Assembly (NCBI GenBank): GCA_017624855.1
Contig: JAGAMF010000005.1
Span: 186,001 to 250,000, forward strand
Length of the DNA stretch: 64,000 nucleotides
Direction: 5' to 3'
Source: Lachnospiraceae bacterium
GTDB taxonomy: Bacteria > Bacillota > Clostridia > Lachnospirales > Lachnospiraceae
Every line of letters starts with the position of its first letter. Positions within the stretch are counted from its first letter, which is position 1. This document shows positions 20,286 through 29,576 of the stretch, one piece after another. A program made the translations under genes and the position numbers. The notes beneath the pieces are model-generated. The model saw nothing but the letters and a program-made list of their open reading frames with translations, did not search any database and was not told the DNA's origin.

Positions 20286-21737
20286 TCAATCCTTACTCAT
20301 TTCGTCCAATAATGAAATCTTAATGTCATACAATTTGCTGGATAAATCCACATATACCTCATGGGGATTTGCAAATCGTCTGGTTTCATCCCACATGGTA
20401 TTCTGGTCTTTTAAACAGTAATCTCTGATTTCCATAACGGAAGGAGAGGTATAGACACACTCACCGTTAAGGAAAACTGGCACCAATAATTCTTTTATGG
20501 TAAAAGTGCCGGGCTTCATCTTGGTCTTCTTCCAAGGTTCATTGGGATCGAATAAAAGGATAAAATCCTCTTCGGTATATTTTTCATCTGCAAGACAGAT
20601 TAAGTCGGCTTTAATCTTGCCGGATTCTTTTTCGTAAATACGGTATACGGTTTTGTTTCCGGGATTGGTTACCTTGGCAGAGTTCTCGGATAATTTTATC
20701 TTGGGGATGTATTTGCCGTTTTCATCGCGGATGGCCGCCAGCTTATATACACCGCCAAAAGCCGGGTTGTCTGCGGAGGTAATCAGGTTGGTACCTACGC
20801 CCCAGGAAGTGATTTTAGCTCCCTGTAATTTTAAGCTTTCGATTAAATATTCATCCAAATCGCTGGATGCGGAAATAACAGCATCGGTAAAACCTGCGGC
20901 ATCCAACATTTTACGGGCTTTTTTGGACATGTAAGCCAAGTCGCCGCTATCCAAGCGAATGCCGTAGTATCCTAGCTCAATGCCTGCCTCGCGCATTTCG
21001 GTAAATACGCGGATTGCATTGGGCACGCCGGATTTTAAGGTGTCATAGGTATCCACCAACAGAATACATGCATTGGGGTAAAGATTTGCATAGGTCTTAA
21101 AAGCGGTATATTCGTCTTCAAAACTCATAATCCAGCTATGTGCGTGGGTGCCTTTTACGGGAACGTCAAATAACTGGCCGCAAAGCACATTTGAGGTGCC
21201 GATACATCCGCCAATCATGGCTGCTCTTGCACCATAGGTTCCGGCATCGGGACCCTGAGCTCTTCGCAAACCAAATTCCATAATGCCGTCGCCCTGTGCA
21301 GCATAAGCTACGCGGGAGGCTTTGGTGGCGATGAGACTCTGGTGGTTGATTATGTTAAGAATCGCCGTTTCTACCAGCTGTGCTTCCATAATGGGAGCAA
21401 TTACTTTTAAAAGCGGTTCTCTGGGAAAAACTACGGTTCCTTCGGGAATGGCGTAAATGTCGCCGCTGAAACGGAAGGTACTTAAATAGTCCAGGAAATC
21501 CTGCTCGAAGATGCCAAGACTTGCCAGATAATCAATATCTTCCTTCTCGAATTTTAATTCTTTGATATATTCAATAACCTGTTCCAAACCGGCTGCAATG
21601 GCGTAACCGCCGCCGGAAGGATTGGTTCGATAAAACATGTCAAAAACTACGGTTTTATCGTTTTTGCTTTTAAAATAACCCTGCATCATGGTTAGTTCGT
21701 AAAGGTCTGTCATGAGGGTGAGGTTCTGTCTGTCCAT
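20286..21737 (-). CDS. pncB: Nicotinate phosphoribosyltransferase
   Basis: Joins nicotinate to PRPP with ATP hydrolysis, giving nicotinate mononucleotide for NAD salvage. The 483 residues show the family start LMTDLYELTMMQGYF, the block EFGLRRAQGPDAG (about 148-160), GTHAHSWIMSF with the conserved His, and the phosphate-binding IRLDSGDL (about 255-262). Size fits the bacterial PncB2-type. It starts after AGGGGGA. It stands alone and has its own terminator. Confidence 0.96.
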   Translation of the reverse strand: MDRQNLTLMTDLYELTMMQGYFKSKNDKTVVFDMFYRTNPSGGGYAIAAGLEQVIEYIKELKFEKEDIDYLASLGIFEQDFLDYLSTFRFSGDIYAIPEGTVVFPREPLLKVIAPIMEAQLVETAILNIINHQSLIATKASRVAYAAQGDGIMEFGLRRAQGPDAGTYGARAAMIGGCIGTSNVLCGQLFDVPVKGTHAHSWIMSFEDEYTAFKTYANLYPNACILLVDTYDTLKSGVPNAIRVFTEMREAGIELGYYGIRLDSGDLAYMSKKARKMLDAAGFTDAVISASSDLDEYLIESLKLQGAKITSWGVGTNLITSADNPAFGGVYKLAAIRDENGKYIPKIKLSENSAKVTNPGNKTVYRIYEKESGKIKADLICLADEKYTEEDFILLFDPNEPWKKTKMKPGTFTIKELLVPVFLNGECVYTSPSVMEIRDYCLKDQNTMWDETRRFANPHEVYVDLSSKLYDIKISLLDEMSKD

Positions 21738-21845
21738 GGTGTATCCCCCTTGGAAATATAGTGTGAGTATGGCCTGAAATGCACCAAAATACTCATTAAA
21801 GATATGATACTATTTTTATATGGCAAAAGCAATAAAGAATAAAAA

Positions 21846-21874
21846 CAACTACCGCAAATGTACGGTAGCTGTTG
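21846..21874 (-). terminator. Terminator of XRE gene
   Basis: Hairpin CAACTACCG (21846-21854) with CGGTAGCTGTTG (21863-21874); the reverse strand continues TTTTTATTC. Confidence 0.8.
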
Positions 21875-21886
21875 TGAAAGTGTAAT

Positions 21887-22111
21887 TTATTCAGAGGGTG
21901 GTTCATATAGAATCAAATCAGAAACATTGCAGTCAAGGACATGGCATAAGCGGGCGATTGTGTTTAAATCAATTCTGGTAACATCGTTTTTGCAAAATCT
22001 GTTAATTTGTGTATGACTGATTTCTGCCTTATACGATAACTGTGTTTTGCTGATTCCTTTTTCTTTTATAAGATTGTCTAAATTTAAGGTTGCTTTGCCA
22101 AATTCATTCAT
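21887..22111 (-). CDS. Small XRE-family DNA-binding protein
   Basis: A 74-residue protein consisting almost wholly of a Cro/C1 helix-turn-helix (about 10-66): the recognition part is SKTQLSYKAEISHTQINRF and the closing motif DLNTIARLCHVLDCNVSDLI is typical. The start at 22111 follows GGGGTGA. It has no sensor domain, so it probably acts as a simple repressor of itself or a neighbour. It is divergent from the CAP lipoprotein gene, whose promoter lies 100 bases away. Confidence 0.85.
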   Translation of the reverse strand: MNEFGKATLNLDNLIKEKGISKTQLSYKAEISHTQINRFCKNDVTRIDLNTIARLCHVLDCNVSDLILYEPPSE

Positions 22112-22213
22112 AATATCACCCCGCATATTTGTATTATATACTTGGTTTTAAATGCATGTTAGATAAAATAAGTTTTATAAAAGATAAATACTGAAAGATG
22201 TTTCATATTTTTA

Positions 22214-22242
22214 TTGTAATCCAAAGTTGAGGATGATATACT
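22214..22242 (+). promoter_or_regulatory. Promoter of CAP lipoprotein gene
   Basis: TTGTAA (22214-22219), 17 bases, TATACT (22237-22242), about 48 bases before the start codon. Confidence 0.6.
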
Positions 22243-22289
22243 TGTGTAAAAATAAGCCGTTTTTATAAGAAATATAGAGAGGATATGTT

Positions 22290-23321
22290 ATGAAGAAAAA
22301 GTATGCAAAAATGTTAGTGTACGGTTTAGTGACCGTAATGTTAATGTCTACCCTCTCCGGTTGTTCCGGTTGTAAGGATAAGACAGAAGAAAATGTAACC
22401 AGTGAAATCGTTTCGGAAGAAACAACAGAAGAACTTACGGAAGATGTCAGCGAAGAAGTTTCGGAAACGGCAAGTGAAGAAACATCTGCCGAAACATCAG
22501 AAGAGGTTAGTGAAGAAGTTTTGGAAGAAACCACGGAAGAAGTAAGCGAAGAAACATCTGTTGAAACATCAGAAACACCTTCCGAGGAAGTTTCCGAAGA
22601 ACCTGCTTATACGGTAGAACCTATGTCGGCAACCATGTACGCACAGCGTTCCGTAAATGTCCGTAAAGGTCCCGGCACCGAATACGACAGAGTGGGTAGC
22701 TTAACCACCAATCAAGAAGTAGCGGTAACTGGCAAGGCAAGTACGGGCTGGTACGAGATTTCTTACAACGGTGAAGTTGCTTATGTATCAAACAATTACT
22801 TGGGAAATGAAGAGGTAGTGGTTCAGCCTACACCTGCACCCACAACTCCTTCCACTCCCGAAGCTACAACGCCTGCAACACCCGATGCAGGTACGGGCGG
22901 TTCCGCAAGCACAAGTGAAACTACCTATTCGGTGTACTTGGAACCCGGTATGTTGGATTTGGTGAACGGACACAGAACAGCCAATGGTGTTCCTACATTG
23001 ACTTGGAACTCTGCGAAAGAGCAGGAAGCGTTGGATCGTGCGAAAGCGATCTCACAGAATTTCAGCCACGCTGGTTGTCCTGCAAACTGTGAAAACATTG
23101 CATATTCTATGGGGTATGGTGATGCAAACACTTTTTATGTGCAGTATTACAATTCTCCCGGTCACAATGGAGTGATGTTACATAATGATACATTGGCGAC
23201 ATCACAAACAATGGTATCGGCAACTTGCGTAGTGAACTCTGGTGGTATAAATACTTATTATAATGTTTTATTGATTTATAAAACTTATCCGTCAAATTCT
23301 GCAAGTTGGGATTGGAAATAA
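22290..23321 (+). CDS. Lipoprotein with SH3 and CAP domains
   Basis: A 343-residue surface protein. The signal peptide ends in the lipobox LSGC with lipid attachment at Cys25. Residues 32-105 are a Glu/Ser/Thr repeat region (units such as SEETSAETSEEV), a likely wall-spanning linker. A bacterial SH3 domain (about 112-168, VNVRKGPGTEYDRVG) should bind peptidoglycan. A Pro/Thr linker (about 172-210) leads to a CAP/SCP-like domain (about 222-340) with the typical ALDRAKAISQNFSH and NCENIAY. Bacterial CAP proteins are of uncertain function. It has its own promoter and terminator. Confidence 0.9.
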   Translation: MKKKYAKMLVYGLVTVMLMSTLSGCSGCKDKTEENVTSEIVSEETTEELTEDVSEEVSETASEETSAETSEEVSEEVLEETTEEVSEETSVETSETPSEEVSEEPAYTVEPMSATMYAQRSVNVRKGPGTEYDRVGSLTTNQEVAVTGKASTGWYEISYNGEVAYVSNNYLGNEEVVVQPTPAPTTPSTPEATTPATPDAGTGGSASTSETTYSVYLEPGMLDLVNGHRTANGVPTLTWNSAKEQEALDRAKAISQNFSHAGCPANCENIAYSMGYGDANTFYVQYYNSPGHNGVMLHNDTLATSQTMVSATCVVNSGGINTYYNVLLIYKTYPSNSASWDWK

Positions 23322-23344
23322 CCTTTTATTTACTCCAAAATATT

Positions 23345-23390
23345 AACTTCGGAAAAAAACACATTTAAGAATGTGCTTTTTTCCGAAGTT
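23345..23390 (+). terminator. Terminator of CAP lipoprotein gene
   Basis: Very long stem of about 21 pairs, AACTTCGGAAAAAA... (23345-23365) with the complementary arm at 23370-23390, followed by TTTTTC. Nearly symmetrical, so it may act on both strands. Confidence 0.9.
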
Positions 23391-23538
23391 TTTTCTTTTT
23401 ATTGCTTTTCTTTTTCCTTTTGTTCCGTTTTTTTCTTTAACTGTTTTTTCCTTAATAAAACAAGATTTTTGACCTAATAAAAATTCGTAAACCGTTGATA
23501 AATTGGTGTTTATAAAAGAATAATATACAAAACTACTC

Positions 23539-23582
23539 TTGCCCAAGTTTCCTTGCTAGGGAACTTGGGCAAATTTTTTTGA
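23539..23582 (+). terminator. Orphan terminator-like hairpin
   Basis: TTGCCCAAGTTTCC (23539-23552) pairs with GGGAACTTGGGCAA (23559-23572), followed by a run of T. It is a full terminator structure but follows no gene on this strand, so it may end a short untranslated transcript. Confidence 0.75.
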
Positions 23583-23663
23583 AAAAATAAAAGTATAATA
23601 TACAAAAATAAAATACCTTTTAATCTAAGTTGTCTCAAATGATAAAAGTCTATTTTTCATCCT

Positions 23664-23688
23664 ACAAGGTATCATAATGATACCTTGT
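23664..23688. repeat. Perfect 11-bp inverted repeat
   Basis: ACAAGGTATCA, three bases, TGATACCTTGT. There is no T-run, so an operator or cruciform site is as likely as a terminator. Confidence 0.6.
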
Positions 23689-23992
23689 GAGTTTTGAAAA
23701 TAATAAAAAATTTTTTATTTATTGAATGAAATTTTTTTGGTTACTTTTATCTCTTATAGTTGTAAGGATTACGGGGTTTTTTGTGCATATTTTTTTCTTT
23801 TTATTGTGCATTTTACCAATATTGACACACCCTTTTTTCTTTGCTAAGATGTGCCCACAAAGAAGCAATGCAATTCTTGGGAATCTAAATTTTCTAACAT
23901 TCTGTTTTCTGTGAAACAACAACATTTCTTTTATGAATTCTTGCTTAAGTTCAAATTATATTAAGCGGGGGAATTCATGGATAGGGAAGTGT

Positions 23993-24022
23993 TCTCCTGC
24001 GGGGCGAAGCCCGGAAAGGAGA
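23993..24022 (+). promoter_or_regulatory. Hairpin hiding the Rpn ribosome site
   Basis: TCTCCT (23993-23998) pairs with AGGAGA (24017-24022), and GGGC (24002-24005) with GCCC (24009-24012) around a GAA loop. The right arm contains the AAGGAG ribosome site of the gene starting at 24026, so folding of the message should limit translation. Confidence 0.65.
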
Positions 24023-24025
24023 GGA

Positions 24026-25021
24026 ATGGGTGTCAGAGACATTACCCAGAAAGAATTTTTTGCCAATGAAGAACGGTTCGCTGATTTAGTGAATGCTATA
24101 TGTTTTCGAGGAAGAGAAATTGTACGACCGGAAGAACTGACAACAGAACCGGAGTCTGTCCGTAAGGCGGATGAGATGGCGATACTGGAGCGTACTTGTG
24201 ATGTGGTGCGAAAGCAAGCAAAGAACGGTGTTATATACGCAATCTATGCTCTGGAGAACCAAGATAAAGTGGATTATCGCATGCTGGTTCGCGTGATGGT
24301 AGAAGAGAGCCTGGCATATGATAAGCAAAGTAAGAACATAGCCAAAATAAACAAAATAAGGCACGAAGGTATGACCGGAGACGAATATGTTGCTGGATTT
24401 CGTAAGGGAGATAAATTAACGCCTGTGTATACGATAGTGGTGTACTGGGGTGACAAGGAATGGGATGGAGCGAAGTCCCTGCGTGAGTTGGTGGATATTC
24501 CGGAAGAGAACGAAGCCCTTCGCCAGGAGATGCTTCAGATGTTGCCTGACTATCAGATTAAGGTGTTTGATTTGAATAAAGAGAAGGATTTCAGCATATT
24601 TGGAGCAACCCTTCGGACTGTGTTTGAGTTCTATGCCAACCATAATAATGCGGTAGCTATGAGAGAATATATGGATGCCCATCAGGATGAGATGGAAGCA
24701 TTGGATAGGGAGAGCAAGTTCTTTCTTGCTACCATGCTTGGACAGAAGAAATTAAGAAAAGAATTGTTAAAGAAAACGGAGAAAGGAGAGGAAGAGGATA
24801 TGTGTAAAGCGATTGATGATATGATTAAAGAAGGGGAGTTGAGAGGAATAGAGATTGGAATGGAAAAGGGAATGGAAAAGGGAATGGAAAAAGGAATAAA
24901 ACGGGGATTACGCGAAGGCCGCGCGGAAGCAAAGGAAGCAATTGCAGAGTTGAATGATGAGAATAAAAGGCTGAAAAAAGAGATTGAAAGACTGCGTTTG
25001 CAGCTGTCTGTTCAGAATTAG
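24026..25021 (+). CDS. Rpn-type recombination-promoting nuclease
   Basis: A 331-residue protein of the Rpn/PD-(D/E)XK putative transposase group common in Lachnospiraceae. Characterised Rpn proteins are DNA endonucleases that raise RecA-independent recombination. The nuclease core is in the first 150 residues: an acidic residue in FADLVNAICF and the ExQ motif IYALENQDKVDYRM (about 77-90). The middle is helical, and the end has a stretch of GMEKG repeats followed by a coiled coil, as usual in the family. The start at 24026 follows AAGGAG within a hairpin. The gene sits alone between AT-rich flanks and strong terminators. Confidence 0.82.
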   Translation: MGVRDITQKEFFANEERFADLVNAICFRGREIVRPEELTTEPESVRKADEMAILERTCDVVRKQAKNGVIYAIYALENQDKVDYRMLVRVMVEESLAYDKQSKNIAKINKIRHEGMTGDEYVAGFRKGDKLTPVYTIVVYWGDKEWDGAKSLRELVDIPEENEALRQEMLQMLPDYQIKVFDLNKEKDFSIFGATLRTVFEFYANHNNAVAMREYMDAHQDEMEALDRESKFFLATMLGQKKLRKELLKKTEKGEEEDMCKAIDDMIKEGELRGIEIGMEKGMEKGMEKGIKRGLREGRAEAKEAIAELNDENKRLKKEIERLRLQLSVQN

Positions 25022-25041
25022 CGTAAATATTATAGAAATGA

Positions 25042-25088
25042 AAGAACCAAACCTTAATCAACATAAATTAAGGTTTGGTTCTTTTTTA
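25042..25088 (+). terminator. Terminator of Rpn gene
   Basis: Perfect 17-pair stem AAGAACCAAACCTTAAT (25042-25058) with its complement (25067-25083), then a T-run. Confidence 0.95.
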
Positions 25089-25146
25089 TATAAAAGTTCT
25101 TATCTCAAAAAAGAGAATTATATCCGTCAACCTGCCTAATATAACC

Positions 25147-25175
25147 TTGAATTTACCCACATAAAAGGATATAAT
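25147..25175 (+). promoter_or_regulatory. Promoter of ddl operon
   Basis: TTGAAT (25147-25152), 17 bases, TATAAT (25170-25175). Transcription would begin near 25182, leaving a leader of about 100 bases before ddl. Confidence 0.72.
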
Positions 25176-25287
25176 TAAATGATATGTTATGATGAGTGGA
25201 GTAGGGGCTTATGAATAGCACAAAATGCTCCCCAAAAACATATTTTATGATAATAAAGAGTGTGCTAAACGCAGAACGGAGGATGCT

Positions 25288-26328
25288 ATGAAAATCACGG
25301 TTGTGGCCGGAGGAAACAGTACGGAGAGAGATGTGTCATTGGTTTCCGGTACCGGAGTGTATCGTGCCTTAAAATCCAGAGGACATCAGGTGGTTTTGTT
25401 GGATGTTTATCTTGGTGTGGAATACGATAATGTGGATGTGATTTTTGAAGATACAAGAGACTGGGCAGAAGGGATGAAAGCGGTTAGCGAGAAGAATCCC
25501 ACCATGGCAGAATTAAAAGCCTTGAAGAAGGGCGATACGGATTTCTTCGGTAAGAATGTCTGCGAAATCTGTAAGCGTTCCGACATTGTTTTTATGGCAC
25601 TTCACGGTGCGAACGGCGAGGACGGAAGAATTCAGGCGGCTTTTGATTTAATGGGTATCAAGTATACCGGCACGGATTATTTAAGCAGTGCCATCTGTAT
25701 GGATAAAGCCATTACCAAGGAATATTTTCTGATGTACAATGTGCCCACTCCTAAATCCGTAACCGTTCACAAAGGAGAAGATGTCCGCTCCATGGCAGAA
25801 ACCATCGGATATCCTCTTGTGTTAAAAGTATCCCGCGGCGGTTCCAGCGTCGGCGTATACATGGTGCAGAACAAAGAAGAGTTGTTGCAGATTGCCAACG
25901 AGGCTTTTCAGTACGAAGACAAGGTGCTTTTAGAGCAGTTTATTAAGGGGCGGGAGTTCACCTGTGGTTTGTTGGAAGGCCGCGCTTTGCCGATAGTGGA
26001 AATTGCACCGGTGGAAGGCTTTTATGATTATAAAAATAAATATCAGGCAGGAAGCACGATTGAAACCTGTCCTGCAAATATATCCGATACTTTGCGAAAT
26101 AAAATCCAGCAGGCAGCAGAGCTTGCCTATAAGGTTCTTCATTTACAGACCTATGCCCGCATTGATTTTATGGCAGATGAAGATGAGAATGTATATTGCC
26201 TGGAAGCCAATACCTTGCCCGGCATGACACCCACCTCACTTTTACCGCAGGAGGCTGCGGCAGAGGGTATGGATTATGCATCTCTTTGCGAGCATATTAT
26301 TGAGATTTCATTGAAAAAATATTGTTAA
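25288..26328 (+). CDS. ddl: D-alanine--D-alanine ligase
   Basis: Makes D-Ala-D-Ala for peptidoglycan with ATP. The 346 residues have the ATP-grasp layout: N-terminal VVAGGNSTERDVSLVSG (about 4-20), central KVSRGGSSVGVY, and the catalytic C-terminal RIDFMADE and LEANTLPGMTPTSLLP (about 310-325). The start at 25288 follows ACGGAGG; the earlier in-frame ATG does not. It is followed by murF, the enzyme that uses its product. A VanA-type D-Ala-D-Lac ligase would show a different omega loop; I see no sign of it. Confidence 0.95.
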   Translation: MKITVVAGGNSTERDVSLVSGTGVYRALKSRGHQVVLLDVYLGVEYDNVDVIFEDTRDWAEGMKAVSEKNPTMAELKALKKGDTDFFGKNVCEICKRSDIVFMALHGANGEDGRIQAAFDLMGIKYTGTDYLSSAICMDKAITKEYFLMYNVPTPKSVTVHKGEDVRSMAETIGYPLVLKVSRGGSSVGVYMVQNKEELLQIANEAFQYEDKVLLEQFIKGREFTCGLLEGRALPIVEIAPVEGFYDYKNKYQAGSTIETCPANISDTLRNKIQQAAELAYKVLHLQTYARIDFMADEDENVYCLEANTLPGMTPTSLLPQEAAAEGMDYASLCEHIIEISLKKYC

Positions 26329-26402
26329 AATATTCGAGAGATAACACTCAAACAGAAATAAAAGATTGTGAGCGGTAAGTATTGCAAGAAAGGAAACGAA
26401 GC

Positions 26403-27779
26403 ATGAAAAACATGACTTTGGAAAATGTCGCCAAAGCTTGCGGTGGGGAATTGGTGCTAAACGGTGCGGACGCATCCGCTGAAATTGCCGGAGCGGTAAT
26501 CGATTCCAGACTGGTAAAAGAGAACTACCTGTTTTTTGCTACCAAGGGCGAGCGGGTAGACGGACATAATTACATAGCGAAAGCTTTTGAATCGGGAGCA
26601 ATACTTGCGGTGTGTGAGCATATTCCCGAAGGCGTAAAAGGTGCATGCATTGTAGTGGAGGATACCTTTGTAGCATTAAAGCAGATTGCGCGCTTTTATC
26701 GGGAAAGTCTTGATATAAAAGTTGTGGGCATAACCGGCAGCGTTGGCAAAACCAGTACAAAGGAATTTATTGCGTCTGTGTTGGCGCAGAAATATAATGT
26801 GCTGAAAACGGAAGGGAATTTTAACAATGAAGTAGGTCTTCCCCTTACCGTATTAAAAATCCGTGATGAGCACGAAGTTGCGGTGCTGGAAATGGGCATC
26901 AGCGATTTTGGAGAAATGACAAGGTTGTCGGAGATTGCACAGCCGGATGTATGTGTCATTACCAATATCGGACAGTGTCACTTGGAGCAGTTGGGCGACA
27001 GAGACGGTGTTTTAAAAGCTAAGACAGAGGTATTTGCCAATCTGAAAGAAGGCGGTATTGCCTGCCTTTTTGCAGAAGATGATAAACTTGCGGGAATTAA
27101 GGAAGTAAACGGTAAAAAGCCCATCTTTTACGGTATGAAGGATGCAGATGAAGTATATGCTTCCGATGTGAAGAATAAAGGGCTTCTCGGTAGTGAATGC
27201 GTTATTCGTGCCGGAGAGATGAAGATAGATGCACAGATTCCCCTGCCGGGTAAGCATATGGTATACAATGCTTTGGCGGCTACGGCGGTGGGTAAAACCA
27301 TGGAATTAACCGCGGAAGAGATCGAGCGTGGAATCCGTTCGGTAGAAGCGGTAAGCGGACGAAGCCACATTATAAAAACTTCGGAATATACCATTATTGA
27401 TGATTGCTATAATGCAAATCCCGTATCCATGAAGGCGGCCATTGATTTGTTGGGCGAAGCGATTACCCGTAAAGTGGCAATCTTAGGTGATATGTTTGAG
27501 CTTGGCGAAAATGAGAAGGCATTGCATTACGGTGTAGGAGAATATGCCGCTGCAAAACAGGCAGATGTATTGATTTGTGTAGGTTCCCTCAGCGAAGAAA
27601 CCTATCGCGGAGCCGCAGAATGCGCGGACAAAAACCGGGCAATGGAGTTGTATCATTTTGCAACTTTGGAAGAATGTAAAAAAGGCGTATCCGCTCTGTT
27701 AAAACAGGGGGATGCCATATTGATAAAAGCATCTCACGGGATGCATTTTACAGAACTTGTAGAACTGATTCGTCAGTAA
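26403..27779 (+). CDS. murF: UDP-MurNAc-tripeptide--D-Ala-D-Ala ligase
   Basis: Adds D-Ala-D-Ala to UDP-MurNAc-tripeptide, the last cytosolic step of the peptidoglycan precursor. The 458 residues show the Mur ligase ATP loop GSVGKTSTK (112-120), then NFNNEVGLPLT and the C-terminal NPVSMKAAI block. The start at 26403 follows AAAGGAAA. It lies 74 bases after ddl and 41 before the propeller protein, so the three likely form one transcript. Confidence 0.95.
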   Translation: MKNMTLENVAKACGGELVLNGADASAEIAGAVIDSRLVKENYLFFATKGERVDGHNYIAKAFESGAILAVCEHIPEGVKGACIVVEDTFVALKQIARFYRESLDIKVVGITGSVGKTSTKEFIASVLAQKYNVLKTEGNFNNEVGLPLTVLKIRDEHEVAVLEMGISDFGEMTRLSEIAQPDVCVITNIGQCHLEQLGDRDGVLKAKTEVFANLKEGGIACLFAEDDKLAGIKEVNGKKPIFYGMKDADEVYASDVKNKGLLGSECVIRAGEMKIDAQIPLPGKHMVYNALAATAVGKTMELTAEEIERGIRSVEAVSGRSHIIKTSEYTIIDDCYNANPVSMKAAIDLLGEAITRKVAILGDMFELGENEKALHYGVGEYAAAKQADVLICVGSLSEETYRGAAECADKNRAMELYHFATLEECKKGVSALLKQGDAILIKASHGMHFTELVELIRQ

Positions 27780-27820
27780 AACGAAGCGACCTGTCAGGCC
27801 GGGAAAGAAAAGGTGAAGAA

Positions 27821-29494
27821 ATGGCAACAGAAGAAACAAGAGACAATGAAGCGGTAGAAGAGGCTTATAACAGAGCGGTGGATGAAATCTATGAGAATAA
27901 TAAACCGGTAAGCAAGGCGGATAAAAAAGCCGCTAAGAAGGCAAAGAAAGAGGGCAATGAAGTGCTCCCCATCGAGGAAGAAGTTGCTTCCGGGGACGAA
28001 AACAAAACATGGACCCAAAAGCATAAAAAGGCTTTAATTATTACCGCGATTGTTCTGGTGGTTTTGATTGCAGGTTGTATCATCGGTTTGATTGCATTTA
28101 ACAATCATTATCAGTCTTTGACTCAGGGCGTTATGCTTTATCAGAGTCAGGGTAAAATGATGCGTGAAAAGCTTATGAAGGATGCGGTTTATTCAGAGCA
28201 GTACAATGCATGGAACTTCAACGAAGAAGGCGAAAATAACGATGCCAATCCTTCAGCGGCAACCACAGACGGTAAATATCTGTACTATGCCGAGAATAAT
28301 AACGGTACATCTTTTGATTTGTACTATTCTAAAATAAAATTCGGCAAGCCTGCCATGATTGCTTCGGCAGTTACGGATTATGAAATTGCCAAGACAGGCG
28401 TTATTTATTATGCGGCTGAAAATGCATTATATTGTTACAATGTAAAAGAGGAAACCGTTACCCATGTTTGTAACGATGTAAATACATTCCGTTTAAACAG
28501 CAAAAAGGATAAGGCACTTTTACTCGGCGGAAGTGATGGTAAGTTAAGTACCATCGAATTGGGCAATGCAGGAAGTCTTGCCACATTGGAAACCGGAGTA
28601 AACTTCATCGAAGAGGCATCGGATGATTTTAAGACCATCGTATACGGCAAGGAAGACGGCTTATACTTTTATAATGCCAAGGACAGCCAGAAAGCGTTGG
28701 TAACCAAGGCTTATACCGAGTGTTATATTTACAATATTGATAAAAAGTGTGAAATCTATTATCTCACCGAAGAAAGAGGCCTCTATTATTTTAAAGAGGG
28801 TGCAAGCGTGAGTGAACTGGTTAGCACAGATGTATGGCAGCTTCACGGGGCGGATGCAAAAGAGGCTATGTTCTTTGCGGCTGTAGGTCCTATTTCCCAG
28901 CAGTGTAATTATAAGTTAATCAACGGCGGCGAAGCCATTGCCATGAAGGATGTTCCGCCTATGGAACTGGGCGATGATGTTTATGTGAATACCTCTGAAA
29001 ATAAGGTATATTTCATCGGCTATGAGAGAGGCAATACCACCGTGGGAACACTGTACGCCATGGGATACCAGCTCCTTGATAAAGGTAAGGTAGAAGTAAA
29101 AGACAACAGTGTGATTTCCATCGAAGATGTATACGGCAAGAAGATGTTTATCTGCAAGGATGCGGGAAATAACAGTGCTGATTTGTATTGTGACGGTGTA
29201 TTGGTGGCAAGAAATATCATTCCCGACAGTCTCAGCATGACGGCTGATGAGAAAGCATATGTGTTTGAATATCAGATCGCCGATGCAAACGGAGATCGCA
29301 AGCTGGCACTTTATGACGGTGCTACCGTAACAGAAGTCGGAAGCTGCGTGGGTTCCGATTATTATGCGGTAACATCAAAAGAGATTTACTTTATGCAGTA
29401 CGGCGTAAGCGGATACAATTATGTGGAGTATAACGGCCGTAAGGTAAAAACCGTTGTAGAACAAGTTCAGGATATTTATTATTTATACTACTAA
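27821..29494 (+). CDS. Single-pass membrane protein with propeller-like outer domain
   Basis: A 557-residue protein with a charged cytosolic N-terminus (Lys/Ala-rich 30-46), one membrane segment (71-93) and a large outer part made of short repeated strand motifs (for example DGKYLYYAENN, NALYCYNVKEE, LYFYNAKDS), consistent with a DUF5050-type beta-propeller. No catalytic motif is visible. Its place after ddl-murF suggests a wall-related sensing or scaffold role, by inference. It resembles in style the 848-residue protein at 15.1 kb but I see no clear homology. Confidence 0.75.
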   Translation: MATEETRDNEAVEEAYNRAVDEIYENNKPVSKADKKAAKKAKKEGNEVLPIEEEVASGDENKTWTQKHKKALIITAIVLVVLIAGCIIGLIAFNNHYQSLTQGVMLYQSQGKMMREKLMKDAVYSEQYNAWNFNEEGENNDANPSAATTDGKYLYYAENNNGTSFDLYYSKIKFGKPAMIASAVTDYEIAKTGVIYYAAENALYCYNVKEETVTHVCNDVNTFRLNSKKDKALLLGGSDGKLSTIELGNAGSLATLETGVNFIEEASDDFKTIVYGKEDGLYFYNAKDSQKALVTKAYTECYIYNIDKKCEIYYLTEERGLYYFKEGASVSELVSTDVWQLHGADAKEAMFFAAVGPISQQCNYKLINGGEAIAMKDVPPMELGDDVYVNTSENKVYFIGYERGNTTVGTLYAMGYQLLDKGKVEVKDNSVISIEDVYGKKMFICKDAGNNSADLYCDGVLVARNIIPDSLSMTADEKAYVFEYQIADANGDRKLALYDGATVTEVGSCVGSDYYAVTSKEIYFMQYGVSGYNYVEYNGRKVKTVVEQVQDIYYLYY

Positions 29495-29576
29495 AATTAT
29501 TTTCATAATTTGTCCCGGCTCATAAAAATGCTCCCGGCACATAAAATAATTACAAAGAAGCAAAAGGCAGCAGAAT

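Larger units (their letters stand above)
23322..24025. other. Gene-free AT-rich region before Rpn gene
   Basis: About 700 bases without a supported gene. It holds the terminator at 23345-23390, a second strong hairpin at 23539-23572 followed by T-run, a near-perfect 11-pair hairpin at 23664-23688, very AT-rich sequence, and the ribosome-site hairpin at 23993-24022. Short open frames here have low-complexity Phe/Lys content and no ribosome sites. Confidence 0.75.

Noticed and set aside
22395-22610. Array-like short repeats
   Set aside because: They are in-frame Glu/Ser/Thr codon repeats of the CAP lipoprotein; unit lengths vary and there are no spacers, so not CRISPR.
24850-24910. Tandem DNA repeat
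   Set aside because: Three in-frame GMEKG units inside the Rpn gene, a normal family feature.
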